Shown here: positions 1 through 12,258 of the stretch, in pieces
Layout of the letters: every line of letters begins with the position of its first letter
How positions within the stretch are numbered: position 1 is the first letter of the stretch
Origin: Spirodela intermedia
Lineage: Eukaryota > Streptophyta > Magnoliopsida > Alismatales > Araceae
DNA length: 64,000 nucleotides
Direction: 5' to 3'
Assembly: GCA_902729315.2 (NCBI GenBank)
Contig: LR746272.1
Coordinates: 9,232,327-9,296,326, forward strand
Translations under genes and position numbers: made by a program
The notes under the pieces: model-generated
The model's database searches: none
The model's input: the letters and a program-made list of their open reading frames with translations, nothing else
What the model was told of the DNA's origin: nothing

Positions 1-3000
1 TTTCCAACAACTGTGTATATTAATCTTCATATGTTTTACAAAAAAAATTTACATTACATACTAACATAGTACATCTTAACATTTCAATGCATGAGAATGG
101 CAAGGTGGAACAACACATTATTTGAAGGATAATAACTTAGAGTGTGAAGTCTACAATATAAATATGTATTGAACTTAGGAGAAGTATACAAATAACTAAG
201 TATATGAAATATAATTTTCAATGCATAAGAATTTATTCATGGAATAAAAAACATGAAATGAAGTTTCTTGGTATATAGAATTTAAAATAGGAAATGTAAG
301 TATTAAACACATGAGGGCACGTAAAACATTTAGTACATTGAGTATAATATTTACTTAATATGAGTTTCAACTTGCAATATAAGCAAGTATGTAATGTTGC
401 ATACCTAAGTGCATTGAATTTACTCTACAACCTAAGCCATTGTATGAAGCAACATATTTTAATATATATATTTTATATTATAATATTAATCAACATATGA
501 AATCAAATGCCTTAGTATCCAAAATTTATGCTGCAAGACACATTGTATTGATAACAAAATATATCAAACTCAAATGGTACTCTATGACACATTATATTAT
601 ATATAACTAGAATGATAATATATACTACTACACCTTAAAACTATGTCATAGTTTGAGATAAGTATCATGTCATACCAATGGAATAATCATTTAAAAGTCT
701 AAAACTCAACATTGTACAATCTCACTATATCAATAGAATTATTCGCTGAATATTTTTGAAACCATTAGAAGTTCAATGGTGAGTTCATGATATATGAGCA
801 TTAAATGCATAGTGTTTTAATTATGAAAAATGATTATAAGAAAAATTAAAATATATAATTATTTTTTAATTATGAAAATTGAAAGAAAAATTACGATATA
901 ATTATGAAAAAATATTATGTTTTATATAAGGTTAAATATGAAAAATATTTAGATATAATTTAAAATAACATATTTAAATATTCAAATGATAAATCAATGG
1001 ACACATTCATGACCTAAAATGATGAATTTATTTATTTGATTTGAGATTTCATGAAAAAAATATTAATATGGAAGCTTTCTAAGTTTATTATGTACTTCTG
1101 ACATTAAATATTACTTTTGAATGACTTGAACATCAAATTAATCAATTAAATTCAGACCACTTGTTCTATCACACTTATGAATATAATTTAATAAAAACTT
1201 TTAATTATTTTAAATAATTAACATAATGATTTTAAATACTAAGATCATGACTTAGTTGTTTATTTGATGGTTAAATTTTATTTGAGACAATTCAAATAAG
1301 ATTTGGTTGCTAAATTGTTGTATTTTTTGGATATGTATTATTAACTCAATTTTAACATTACTAGATCTTTACCAAAATTGACTTAATAGGGATATTATTA
1401 GATATAAATGTTGCATGCTGATAGAACTGCCTATTGGTTTACCTTAAGGATATCTGAGCCATTAATAGATATATCGTATTAAATTTCTAATCATTTAATT
1501 TTGTATTTATCTTAATAAAATTAAACATAGAAAATCTCAAGAGATATTCAATGTTCTTTGCCCATGGTAGAACCCCACAGAAGTGACGACTTGAAAGTCA
1601 TTTTGATCAATGTTCTTAAGCATTCAAGGTCTCTCCTCAGCTAAATTCAAGTTGCAACATTATCTAGAATCTATTAGAATCATTATGAGAAAAAGGATGA
1701 TGAAAAATCAAATCTTACACTACATCTTCTTTGTTAGAATTTCATAAAGATTCAAAGCCAATGTCATCACTTTAAAATATATCATGGTAAAATAGTTTAT
1801 TATTATTCGTTAGAGAAACTTATGATTAATATTTCTTAATCAGTTGAGGGAGTTGAACCTATTAATTAACTGTTGTCTAATTATGAGATAAATTTGAGGA
1901 TAAATTATAAGCGGCTAAACCTAGTAATTAGTGATTTTTATTAGACATTCAATATTGAGGAAATCAAAGAACATGGATTGTTCTTAGAAAGTAGACAAAG
2001 GTAAGGAGTTGAGCCACTTTAACCAACGTTGAGCTGCACACCCATTATCTTAATAAAATAATAAAACTTGAGATTTGAAGAGATAAAATATTTCAAATCG
2101 AGTTAACCAAAATCATAAATAGGATCAGATCAATTCAACCCCTCCTTTTTAATCTATATGTAATATTAAATCCAACACATGATCTATTCTATATTTTAGT
2201 TTTAATGAAGATAGGTTGACCATTGAGTCAACTCACCAAGTTGGATGAGTTTTACATTAATAGAACTAGAGACAATATGTTAAGAAAAATTATAAATTTT
2301 TGTGTCAAAATATCTTATCCATTAGGCTTTTAAAGTTTGTTTAATTTACTTCATTTGTAAAATTGTGTCTACTCAGTTGGTATGAGAAATAACCACCTAG
2401 ACATTGAAGTGAGTTAACTAATGAATAAGACTTATCTTTCCAATGGCCTAGGGAGTGAGTTGACTCACCAAATATGAAAAGAATCAAATCCCATATATCA
2501 CTTAACAAAATAAGTTGACTCATTTATAAAGAATAAGCTTCAAATTTGAATAAAAGGCTAAACTAGTAATTTGAACGAAAAGGAACATCTTTGTAATCCT
2601 TTACAATATTGCATACGCTTCAGTCTAGCTTTTGGAATTTATTAAAGTGTTTTAGATCTAACTTTATCATATTTTTTCTTTTTCTGTGACATATGGAGAT
2701 CAACTTTTACATTGATCAAATAGTTGTTAGAGCACATCCTAGCAATTAGATTACCAATTTTTCTTATTTTTGTACTACTAAAATCACAAAAAATGGAGAA
2801 AAATGGCCTTGTATAAAGATCTTTCTCCTCAGCACTACAAGAGGGAAAATTCGTTCAAAGATCAAATTTCAACTTTTTCTTGTAAACATTCAAGCACCTC
2901 TACTCCACAAGATGTGTCCACATCTTAAAGATTAATAATGGAAGCCACTTGAAATTCCAAACTAAATTGTAAGAGCTCTTACTATTCTTAATTTTTATTT

Positions 3001-6000
3001 CAATGTTTTTAGTGCTTTCACTTATCTAGAGTCATAAAATAGAAAATAAATTAAATGTGAGCTTATCTTGAGTCATTAATTCAAATGGAATTTTTGAAAA
3101 ACTCATATTCATTGAAACCAGATAATTTACTAGAAGCTAGTTGAAGCTTTGATGTTCAACATTTGTATTAACTTAAGTTCGCCAAACCTACATTTGTATT
3201 AACATATATACAACATGTCACCAAGAGGGCAGGGTGAATTAGTATTGATCTTTTTTTATTTTTCTTTCCTTTATTTATTATTAGGATCTAGAAGGCAATA
3301 TGAATATTTCACACTATTTTTATAGTGGTTCGGCCACTTGATGTATCCTACTTTGTAAGTAAATAGTATGTTTCTATTTCCTTGACTCCCACTAAATTCT
3401 AGGTGAAATACACACTGAATTACATATTTCATTTGACTTATACTACGTTTACTTACTCCAATCAGATCATGATTTCACCTAATAATTTTCTTCTATATCC
3501 AAAATTATAATGGACCAAATCATAAGGAAATCCGTTCATCTCTTCAAAATTCACAATTTGAAGTCAAAAAAGATTAACAGCAGCTAATCTCTTATAGATT
3601 AAGACTTTATATAGGTATTGAGTGTCAATACACTCTAAATATAAAGTTAAAATATATTATTATTCTTAGTGTATATATTATTAGCTCTTAGTTTCCTAAA
3701 GGCTTCAATCCTTTGATTTCTCATTTTAGAAACTTTGGTGTGGATGAGTTGTTGATGGGCTTGAGCACAACTTGAGCTTCATTGACTTTGGGTACTCAAG
3801 CATGCATCAATCTTTCTTGGACTCCTTGTAGAAAGATGGTGAGCATGAAAGTTCCTTTCTGGATTTTTCTCTCTTTTTCTTTGCTCTATTACTTCCTCTC
3901 ACGCTCCTTATGTGGGTTGAAGTGCCACCTTTTATAGATAATATATAAGGCTGTCTTTTACATGGAACATATGGAGGTCCCCGATGGTCTTTTGTAATGG
4001 TTCACTTTCTGTCACATCTATGCCCAAAAGCTAAACTTCATTAGTGCTTGTTAATTTTGTAAAATTTATAATAAATAAAACCTTTTGTAGTTCTTGCATC
4101 ATATTCCTCTTTCAATTAACTTTCTAATGACTATGCCTATGTCCTTAACATCAATTTTCATCTGAAATCATGTTATTCATTTGAAATATAAATACTAACA
4201 ATTTTACCCTATAGCAAATTTCTCAATAACTTAGAACATGATTATTGACCCTTTTTCCCTTGAGTAGATTCCTTTTAAAATTAAAACTTTCATTAATAAA
4301 AAGTAATACATAGTATCTGAACATATAATTCTACTTATTTGAATCTACTAAATTGCCCTTCCATACATATTTTCATCATTAAAACAATTTAAACTCTTAA
4401 AGCAATCAATAAGCTGGGTTAAACTACTATAAATAATATATATATATATAAGTTAGAAAATAAGAGTCCATGAAAAATTTAAAATATACCAATTCACTCC
4501 CCCATTTCTCTTATAAGCTAATTGCAACCAAAATGTGGTGTACACATATTATTGTTAAAAAAATGTTGATTAACATACAATCTTAGTTATTAAATAATTC
4601 ATTAATCCAAGTTATATTCTACAAACATAAGAAAATTAGGAATCCAAAAAAGGTAAAATAGAAAATTAATAAAAAATAAAATTAAGTTAAATACCTTTTA
4701 AAAGGATTTTGCATCCTAGTGATGACAATTCAATGCTTACAAGTTAAATCTCCATCATCCACCTTTTCAAGTGCTAAAGATGAAAAAAAAGTAACTTGAA
4801 ATTTCTACTGAACTCATCATAGTTGAAATTTTAAAAGAAAAATGTTATGAGGTTAAACGTAATTGTTTACTTATAATATTTAATTCATAGTGACAGAAAT
4901 TCATCGTTAACAGCAACTGATTAAGATTGAATTTCTAGAGCTATAAATCTAGAATTTTTAGTTGGTACCATATCTCTCACATTTATCCCCTTTGAAGCTA
5001 TTAGTGTGGAAGGGAGTTCTAGGAGCATTATAGCTTCTTGAGCTATAAATCTAGTGGATGATAGTTAAGATGGGGCCATCACTTTTTGTACTATCTATGG
5101 ATAATCAAACACAATGAAAATTTCTCTAGAAAGTACAATATGTGAGGAGGGTCAAATCAGTGCAAATTATGTGTCTCTTTTGGCTTGGTACTCTTAATCA
5201 TCTATAGGAAGTAGACTTAACTAAATTATAGTGTCCCCAGTTTGTTGTAGTATATTTCCTTAAATTTTAATCTATAAGAAAAAGAGGATCAATTCACCTC
5301 CCCCTTTTTTATTTCTTTGTTGATTGAACCAAACATCTACTTTCTTCATAGAACTCTCTCACCTTGCACTCTTAGTGCCCTCCCTCACTTTTCAACAACA
5401 AACCATCACTATTTTACCTTTCTCCTACAAGAAACCACTCTTCTTTCACATTTAGCTTACAAGCAACCCATTTACCAAATCTCCCTACTTTAGTCTCCAT
5501 GTACTTGGAGAGGCAAACATGCAAGCATAGTTGTCCTAGCCTCTATTATGACACCCCTAGGATAGAGGAATGAAGTTTTTGGTTGCAGAACCTCACAATA
5601 GATTGACCCCGTGACACCTATTGTCCAATCTCTATCCTAGTATGACATCCTTTTTTTTCAACACTAACATACAATGGCAACACATGGCAACTCATTTGGG
5701 AATCACAAGGTCTTTAGTGCAAAAAATTTCTATCTTTTATTAACTATTATAGTAGTCAAACTTAATATACTCTTAATGAATGTTTCTTTGAGTGCAAACT
5801 TTATGCAACAAAGCACCCTAAGAGTGTTAGAATGATATAGCATTTAAAATAGATAATAATGAATATGAATGTTAGAGATGAAAAAGTGAATAGAGGAATA
5901 TGATTATTACATATGATGAATCCTTAGTAATTGATAGAGATGAAATACTTAGAGAAGTTGGTATCAAAGTGAATACTTCATCATGATTTTTGTCCATGTG

Positions 6001-6900
6001 TATCTGGTTTTGTGTCATTTTATGAGAAACGCAAGTATTTGGTTGAATGTGACTCTACCTTTAGATAAGGTCCTTTCATTATAAAGATACTTTCTTGTAA
6101 ATCTGACTTTAATGTATACTAAGTAGGATTATTTTGATGATCTAGTGATGGAGGCTGATTTCGTCTTAAGGCCTGCATCCAGTAAAGATGACTATCGTTT
6201 GTACTTGTGCTTTACTTATGGAGAAGAGGGAGAAGTGTAGGTGCTATTTTGATCCTCGTTATATGAAAGGTATTTTTTCTCAGGAAATATTTTTCCAATG
6301 TAGGGGACTTTCAGCTAAATTTGTGTGGATTATAATATTCTCAGCTTCTCCGCATGTTCAATATTTTGTTGTAGGGCTTGCCATCATTATCGGCCCACTG
6401 AGAAAGATTGCTCTCATGCGTGGATTAATGCTGAGGTGAATTCTCTACTATATTAAAAGTAACATTTTCCGTAACTTGATCAGGGTTTCTTAGACTTGGA
6501 ACCGAATGACCAGATGAGCAAATAAATAAGAGATTAGAGTTGTCATCGCTCCTACGAGTTTCACGCAGGCATTCGTCTGTCTCATTTATTGGCGGCTAAG
6601 TCCACCGGTCTATCAATTACTACCACGTGGGGGGGCAACAGTGGGGGGTATTCCCGGATGATTTCCATACTACCACGTGCGTGTAGCGCTGACCTATATT
6701 TGCGTACCGGGCCCTGACCCGCCGGAAACCGCCGGAGATGGCAATCCACAGCCTGGCGCAGTCTTCTCGTCGTTTTGGGGATCCTCACACGGGGTTCCTG
6801 GAAACTTCCTAATCGCTTATCTCGACCGCCGGCAGTTCTTTTAAGGATATTCGCTAAGGTGGAGGATGATAATGGAGTAGCCTAAGCCAGGGGAGATTCT
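1..6900. other. AT-rich gene-free region, probably decayed transposons
   Basis: Strongly AT-rich DNA with only short open frames that match nothing I recognise. A few phrases resemble plant Copia-type LTR sequence, for example 'gggcagggtgaattagt' near 3,228, 'tagtggttcggccac' near 3,325 and C-rich 'caattcacctccccc' near 5,290. I could not define paired LTRs, a primer-binding site or a coding domain. The likeliest reading is old nested retrotransposon remains. No gene is called here. Confidence 0.45.
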
Positions 6901-6943
6901 TTCCTCTCTCGCAATCATGGTGAACATGCCGCAGGTTCTACGA

Positions 6944-8056
6944 TCACAGTACTCGCACTGCTGGCCAATGTAGGCCAGGTAGCTTATCTAGAAGGTCGAA
7001 GGTTAGCATGGAGGCCTGTGGCTTGCGGTGCCGATTAGCGGAGAAGGCGGCCTCCGTAGGGGAGAGCGCCGCTCTAGGCGGTTCCCTCTCGCAGGGGGTG
7101 AGCCACTTAGCCTGCATGTATTTGGACTTCCTCCATGGAGCCATGTGCATCTTGTTGTCCTCCATGCATTTCTTTGCGGCGGCACAGACAGTCTTGATCA
7201 CCCCCCGCAGCTTCTCTGGCTTTCCTACGAACACCTCCGGCAGGCGGTAGACGAGGCGTCTGTACTCCTCACTAGCCCTAGCCATCTCAAACTCCGCCCG
7301 GAAGCAGACCTCGATCACCACTCTGACGGGTCCCTTGGTCCCATCGGCCGCCTCGACGACGTCGATGTAGGTGTGCTCGCCTGGTAAGAAACAGATCGTC
7401 GTCAGTGTCGATTGTTCGTTGCGGGATAAAGAAAGAATGCTCCTTTTAATGATCTGCACATAAATTGATGAGAGAGACGATAGGAGTACCCTTCGGTATG
7501 CTGGAAGAAGTTCTCCATTTGGAGTTGCAGACAGCGCTGTTGTAGCCGGCATCCCTCAGGCGTTCCGTGACCCCTCTCAACAAGCATTCCCGGCACTCGT
7601 TGGCGGCGTTTCTCGAGCAGGAGCATGCTCCAGCTTCTGACCGCAGATGCCGTATCGCGGCCTCCGTCTCCCGGCGTATCTGCGTCTCAAGGGAACTATT
7701 CCTAGACAGTAAAACCTGGATGAAGAACCAAGAAAAAAATATAACTTTCGTCAGCACGCCATCGCCCATAGAGGAAGAAGAATCAATGTGAAAACCTAGG
7801 TCGGATCGGACTGTACCTGGAGGACCTGGTGCTGTGATTCCCAGAAGGCCTTGCGCTCCTCAGCGCCGACGCTACTGCCAAAACCGTCGGATCCCTCGTC
7901 GCTGCTGCCGCCCTCTATGTCACCAGAATCGCTGCCGCCGTCGCGGTAGCTCTCTGGGTTTCCTTCCCCGTTCTCAAAGAACCCCAGTACCATGTCGGAG
8001 AGACTCATCACCCTCCCCAGAACACAGCACCCGTCCCTCCCCTCATCACCAGCCAT
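6944..8056 (-). CDS. DUF506 (PDDEXK-like) family protein, three exons
   Basis: The model is exon 1 8056..7817, exon 2 7715..7490, exon 3 7380..6944, giving about 300 residues. Introns are GT-AG (donors GTACAG and GTACTC; acceptors end in CAG) and the phases agree. The start is the ATG at 8056 (MAGDEG...). The open frame runs upstream only to a GTG at 8167, and a TATAAA lies at 8178-8173, so the ATG fits a leader of roughly 90 nt. Family marks in order are an N-terminal LSDMVLGFFE motif, a Cys-rich helix (GACSCSRNAANECRECL), the GYNSAVCNSKW segment, EHTYIDVV and VEVCFRAEFEMARAS. These are the conserved blocks of plant DUF506 proteins, assigned by profile methods to the PDDEXK nuclease-like fold. 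Catalysis is unproven. From the literature, some Arabidopsis members are phosphate-starvation responsive and restrain root-hair growth. Confidence 0.88.
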
Positions 8057-8172
8057 CTTATACGTCCCGGAAACGATATCAGAGAGCCCGTCGAAGACGC
8101 TCTCCAAAGAAGGATCACCACTGCGCACAAGTTCCCTGGTGATTGTCCCCGGTGGCGCCGCCCCCACTCCAT

Positions 8173-8178
8173 TTATAG
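8173..8178 (-). promoter_or_regulatory. TATA box of the DUF506 gene
   Basis: TATAAA on the minus strand lies about 120 bp upstream of the ATG at 8056. Its distance favours that ATG over any frame extension upstream. No experimental start site is available. Confidence 0.5.
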
Positions 8179-8189
8179 CTCCCTGCCTC

Positions 8190-11100
8190 GGAGTGGATTG
8201 TCACGGGCTTGGGCTGGATCCCAGTGGACAGCTGACGCGGTTTGTGATCCTCGAGGTTGATTCCTTCGTGGCGCCCTAGGATTGGTGGGACCTGGTCGCC
8301 GGTGGCAGGGGGGTTTCGGATGAGCGCAAACTCCGATCCACGTCAGCCCCTTGAAACTATCTCCCCTCCCCCTGGAGCCACCACCGATCGTGAGTATCTC
8401 TTGCTCGTGGGTCGACATCATACGAAAACAACTCGGACTTTGTCAAATATCTTATACAGTAGCAACGCAGTGGCTACATGGTTACACCAACTGTCCCTCT
8501 CTCTCGCTCCCTCTCTCTCTATCTATCTATCTCTCCATCTCCCTCCCTTTCTCCCCTACAGATATATATACGGATAATTATGGGTTATTTAAGGCTATCA
8601 CCTTCCTTGGTTATCAGACGATAACTTCTCCCCGAGCCCCAGCACATGGTTATCAGAAACAGTGGCTTGGCCGCCAGTCTATCAAACCAATGACGAACAG
8701 CTGACGAGAAAAATGATCTCCACGCTGGTGCAACGCGGTCCGCGAAGGAGCCCCGGTGAATCTAATCCACTCCCCGAGGACAAAGTCCATCATCTCCCAC
8801 AATAAAGAGACAAGGACTTGATCCCGATTCCTACAAGGGATCTGAGCCCACCCTGGCCCGCCAGCTGCAGGCAGTGTGGTGTGGTCGCCTTCATCCCTGG
8901 AACCTTATCCGATTCGAGTGGTCGATTGAGCGTGCCTTGATAAAACGGGACGGGCTGCCGCCTCCAGGTGGCGTTGACAGCAACGCCACCGTCTAACCTG
9001 TCAGGAGATGGGGATGCCTCGGCGGCGCTAGCTCGTAATCGAGAGGCGCTCGAGCCCACCGTCTGGTGACCAACCCATTGGCGAGTCGGCATTGGCAAGG
9101 GCGCCGTCACGGCTTGTCGTCAATTAGTCGAACATTCAAGAAACAGATGGTGTGATAGAGATGCAATAGACCACGTGTAGAAGTCTAAGAAGCCAGTGAA
9201 TTATTGTGAGTCCGGCAATTACTGAATATAGTATTAAGATAGATTTCGATGCTGCACGTAAGTACAAAACGTGGTACATCTCAGATTTTTCTATGCTTGA
9301 ACCCTCAAAATCTAAGAAAGGAAAATGAGTACAATTCTGCCTGATTTCTATCCAGATGACTCCTGGATCTATACGAATTCTATAACGAAGCATGAAATCT
9401 CTCTCTCTCTCTCTCTCTCTCTCGCTATCTCCCGCGTTATTGTGACAAAATATCCGCATGCGACGAAATACATTACTAGACCATTTATCTCATGTTGATC
9501 TGCAGGGGAGGTTCAAGATGTTACGTACGTAAAAAGAGTATCGGACTCGATCATCGTACCTATTGACCGAAAAAGACGACTTCGAAACGTATCAGATCAT
9601 ATTGGGCCTGCGAAAACGTAATTAGATTGGACTGAAGTAGGCCATTTTGGGCTAACACGTAGTCCAACCAAATCAGAACATACGCGGATCGAGCATCTTT
9701 TACCCGTCGTTTTTTAAATACAAAAATGATACAAAATTGACACGAGCAATTAAATTCGTTATAATTGAGTGGAGCCCGTGCCACAAACCACAGTAAAAAG
9801 AAAAATTATTTTCAGACTCAGATCGGAAAAATAGATCATCCTCGAAGAAAAAGAATCAATGAGTATATCTAAATAATCCACTCATTTCGCGAAGAAATTT
9901 CTCATTTTGGAACCCGAATAAGTCCAGATGACACCATGGGCTCGGATCAAATTGGACCTATTTTTCCGACCCATTACATTCGGCCCAGATTGGACCATGT
10001 TGAGCCGAGTTTACGGATTGGTGTAGCAAGTCGATACAACTATATCATTAAAGAAGTCAAGATGTACATACATATATTTTCTCCTGGCACGGCGGAAGAA
10101 CAAGGCTGGGTCTCTGCAATGCAGAACAAGTTTTTGGGCACTGCAGAAGAGGTGAAAGACGAACTAAATCCATCTCTATTTATGAGAGTATTTTGGCATT
10201 CATTAGACATGGCATGATCTCACTTTAGAAACAGTAACTTATCTTTAATTCAGATGTTTCGAAAATTTACGGCCATATTAGGCTACAGAATGTTATTTCA
10301 GAAAAAAATTAGAACCAATTTACCCATGACAAAACACAGAAGAACTAGAACTGTCGATGGCCTGTTCGGAGGGAAAACTCATTGGAGGAACGGGAGAGGT
10401 AGCAGAGGAGAGAGAGACGGGAGAGAGAGAGTACAAGATGGCATTAGGCTGAAGGAGAGGAGGACGAGTAAAGGACGGTCTTTCGAGGGAGGCGGCGGCG
10501 GTGACCCCATGTGATGACGAGGCCCTCCGCCGATCCACTCTCGCCGGCCCGCCCATTGAGGGAGCTCGCGGGGCCTGGCCGGAGGCGCTGCCGCTGCGGG
10601 CCGGTCTCTCCCGTTGGCAGCACCCTGGAAGCTACGCCGCGTGCCACGCGATCAATCTAAAATGTAGCAAGGTGTTTGTTCACAATTTCGTTGTTTATTT
10701 CCACCTTACGTAGCCCGTTTGACCGTCCGTGCATGCTTTGCAAGGCGTTGGCCAAGCGTAATCTTCTGGGTTAGGTGGTGATGGCTGCCGGCGATTACGA
10801 CAAGATCATGGTTTCCCAGCTGTCACGTTCTAACTTCAATCCATTCAGCTCACGGCAGCGGCTCCCATTGGAAAATACAGCAGTATCTAGAAAAATAACA
10901 AAACATAGAAAACCATGGATTCCTGATCCAACCGCGTAGAATAACACACGAATCTATTCACCGCGTATAAAATTCACACAATCTATTAAAGTATGCATAT
11001 TCTTAGATTTGGAATTATATAAACGGAATCATGTGTGATAAATATCACCAAATCGTGCCATACTTTCTTCAAACCAGCATTTATTGTTACCTGTCTCGCC

Positions 11101-11605
11101 ATCCTTCTGCTACGTCTTCTTCTTCCAAGCATTAGACAATAGTAGACCAGTGGTAGTCAACAAGGCTTCGGTCTGCCATTTCCGCCGGCAAGATGATCTC
11201 TTTCTCCTTGTCCCTTTCACTTCAGTACCTAGGGATCAGTCAATTTTATGCCCTTGTAAAGTTTGCTAATTATTAACAGTCCCTGAATCTTTTCAGTACC
11301 TAGAGTTGAGTTCTGTTTCAAATGAATACTAATACACGTGAAATAGTCTTAACTAGCTCTTCTTCAGCCATTAAGTTTTCAAGTTGAAAAAAGGAAAGGC
11401 TTGGTATAGGTTGATAACAGTGGTATCTATGTCTTTCTACTTGTAACTTGGGTCAGGTTTTTACTAGTCACAGTCAATTTCATTCACTATGAGGAAGTAT
11501 TCGAAGATGAAGATATAATTGAAAAGGTAGGGGTTTTTAGTAATCAGGAAAGTTATTTTGCAGTTAAACCTAACTAGTACTAGGAATCAATTTGTTGAAT
11601 ATGAT

Positions 11606-11641
<36 letters not shown>

Positions 11642-12258
11642 TATGATGGTATTTGTGTCTTTTTACTTGTGATTGTGGTTCAATTTTTGCCCACCACAAT
11701 CAGTTCAGTATAAAATGCCGTGAGTAAGCTTGCGAAGATAAACACAGAATTGAAAAAAGAAAGAATTTATTCGCAATGGACAATTTCTTTGGGTGGTTCA
11801 AACACGGTAACAAATTTTTCATTATTTTTAAGTGAGAAAAAAATCAATCGCCAGAACAGAGGCTATCAAAGCTTTAATTGATGGCCCTTTCGAATTTGAA
11901 AACGAGAGAGGATGACAGAAACCCCAAGTATTTTATATGATTGTGGTTTTTCTTCATGGCGAGGGGGGGAAAAAGACACAGATTTCCTTCTCACTGGACC
12001 GGTCCTTAGACAGTGAGATATATTGATTTATTTATTTCGTGAAAAATACTTCTTCAATGAAGATGGACGATCACCAACGGGCTGAGGCCCGCTTCGAGGG
12101 CTCCTCCGCGTCGCCGTCTGACGGCAGCGTTGAAGTCAAAGGTGCCAGCTCTCAGGAAGCGATAATGGTTAATGGGTTCGTACAAGAGGTTCCGTTAAAG
12201 CTAACCAGCCGGGTCAGAGCTGCCGTCCAGAAACCAGCGAGGTGGGGTGGTAAGGCAG
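8190..12258. other. Intergenic region between divergent DUF506 and lectin-kinase genes
   Basis: This stretch holds the promoters of two divergently transcribed genes. It has a CT-rich run at 8,495-8,550, a (CT)n tract at about 9,395-9,423 and a (GA)n tract at 11,607-11,638. The segment 10,380-10,640 is GC-rich with overlapping open frames on both strands, none with recognisable domains. I see no RNA gene or complete transposon. Confidence 0.5.

Noticed and set aside
6188-6439. 83-codon frame at the end of the AT-rich region
   Set aside because: I considered a transposase N-terminal fragment but could not match any conserved block; too short to call.
8056-8167. 37-codon N-terminal extension of the DUF506 protein
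   Set aside because: The frame there begins with GTG, not ATG, and a TATA box at 8,173-8,178 would place transcription start within it.
12247-12258. Four extra residues at the lectin kinase N-terminus
   Set aside because: They start with GTG; the ATG at 12,259 begins the signal peptide directly.
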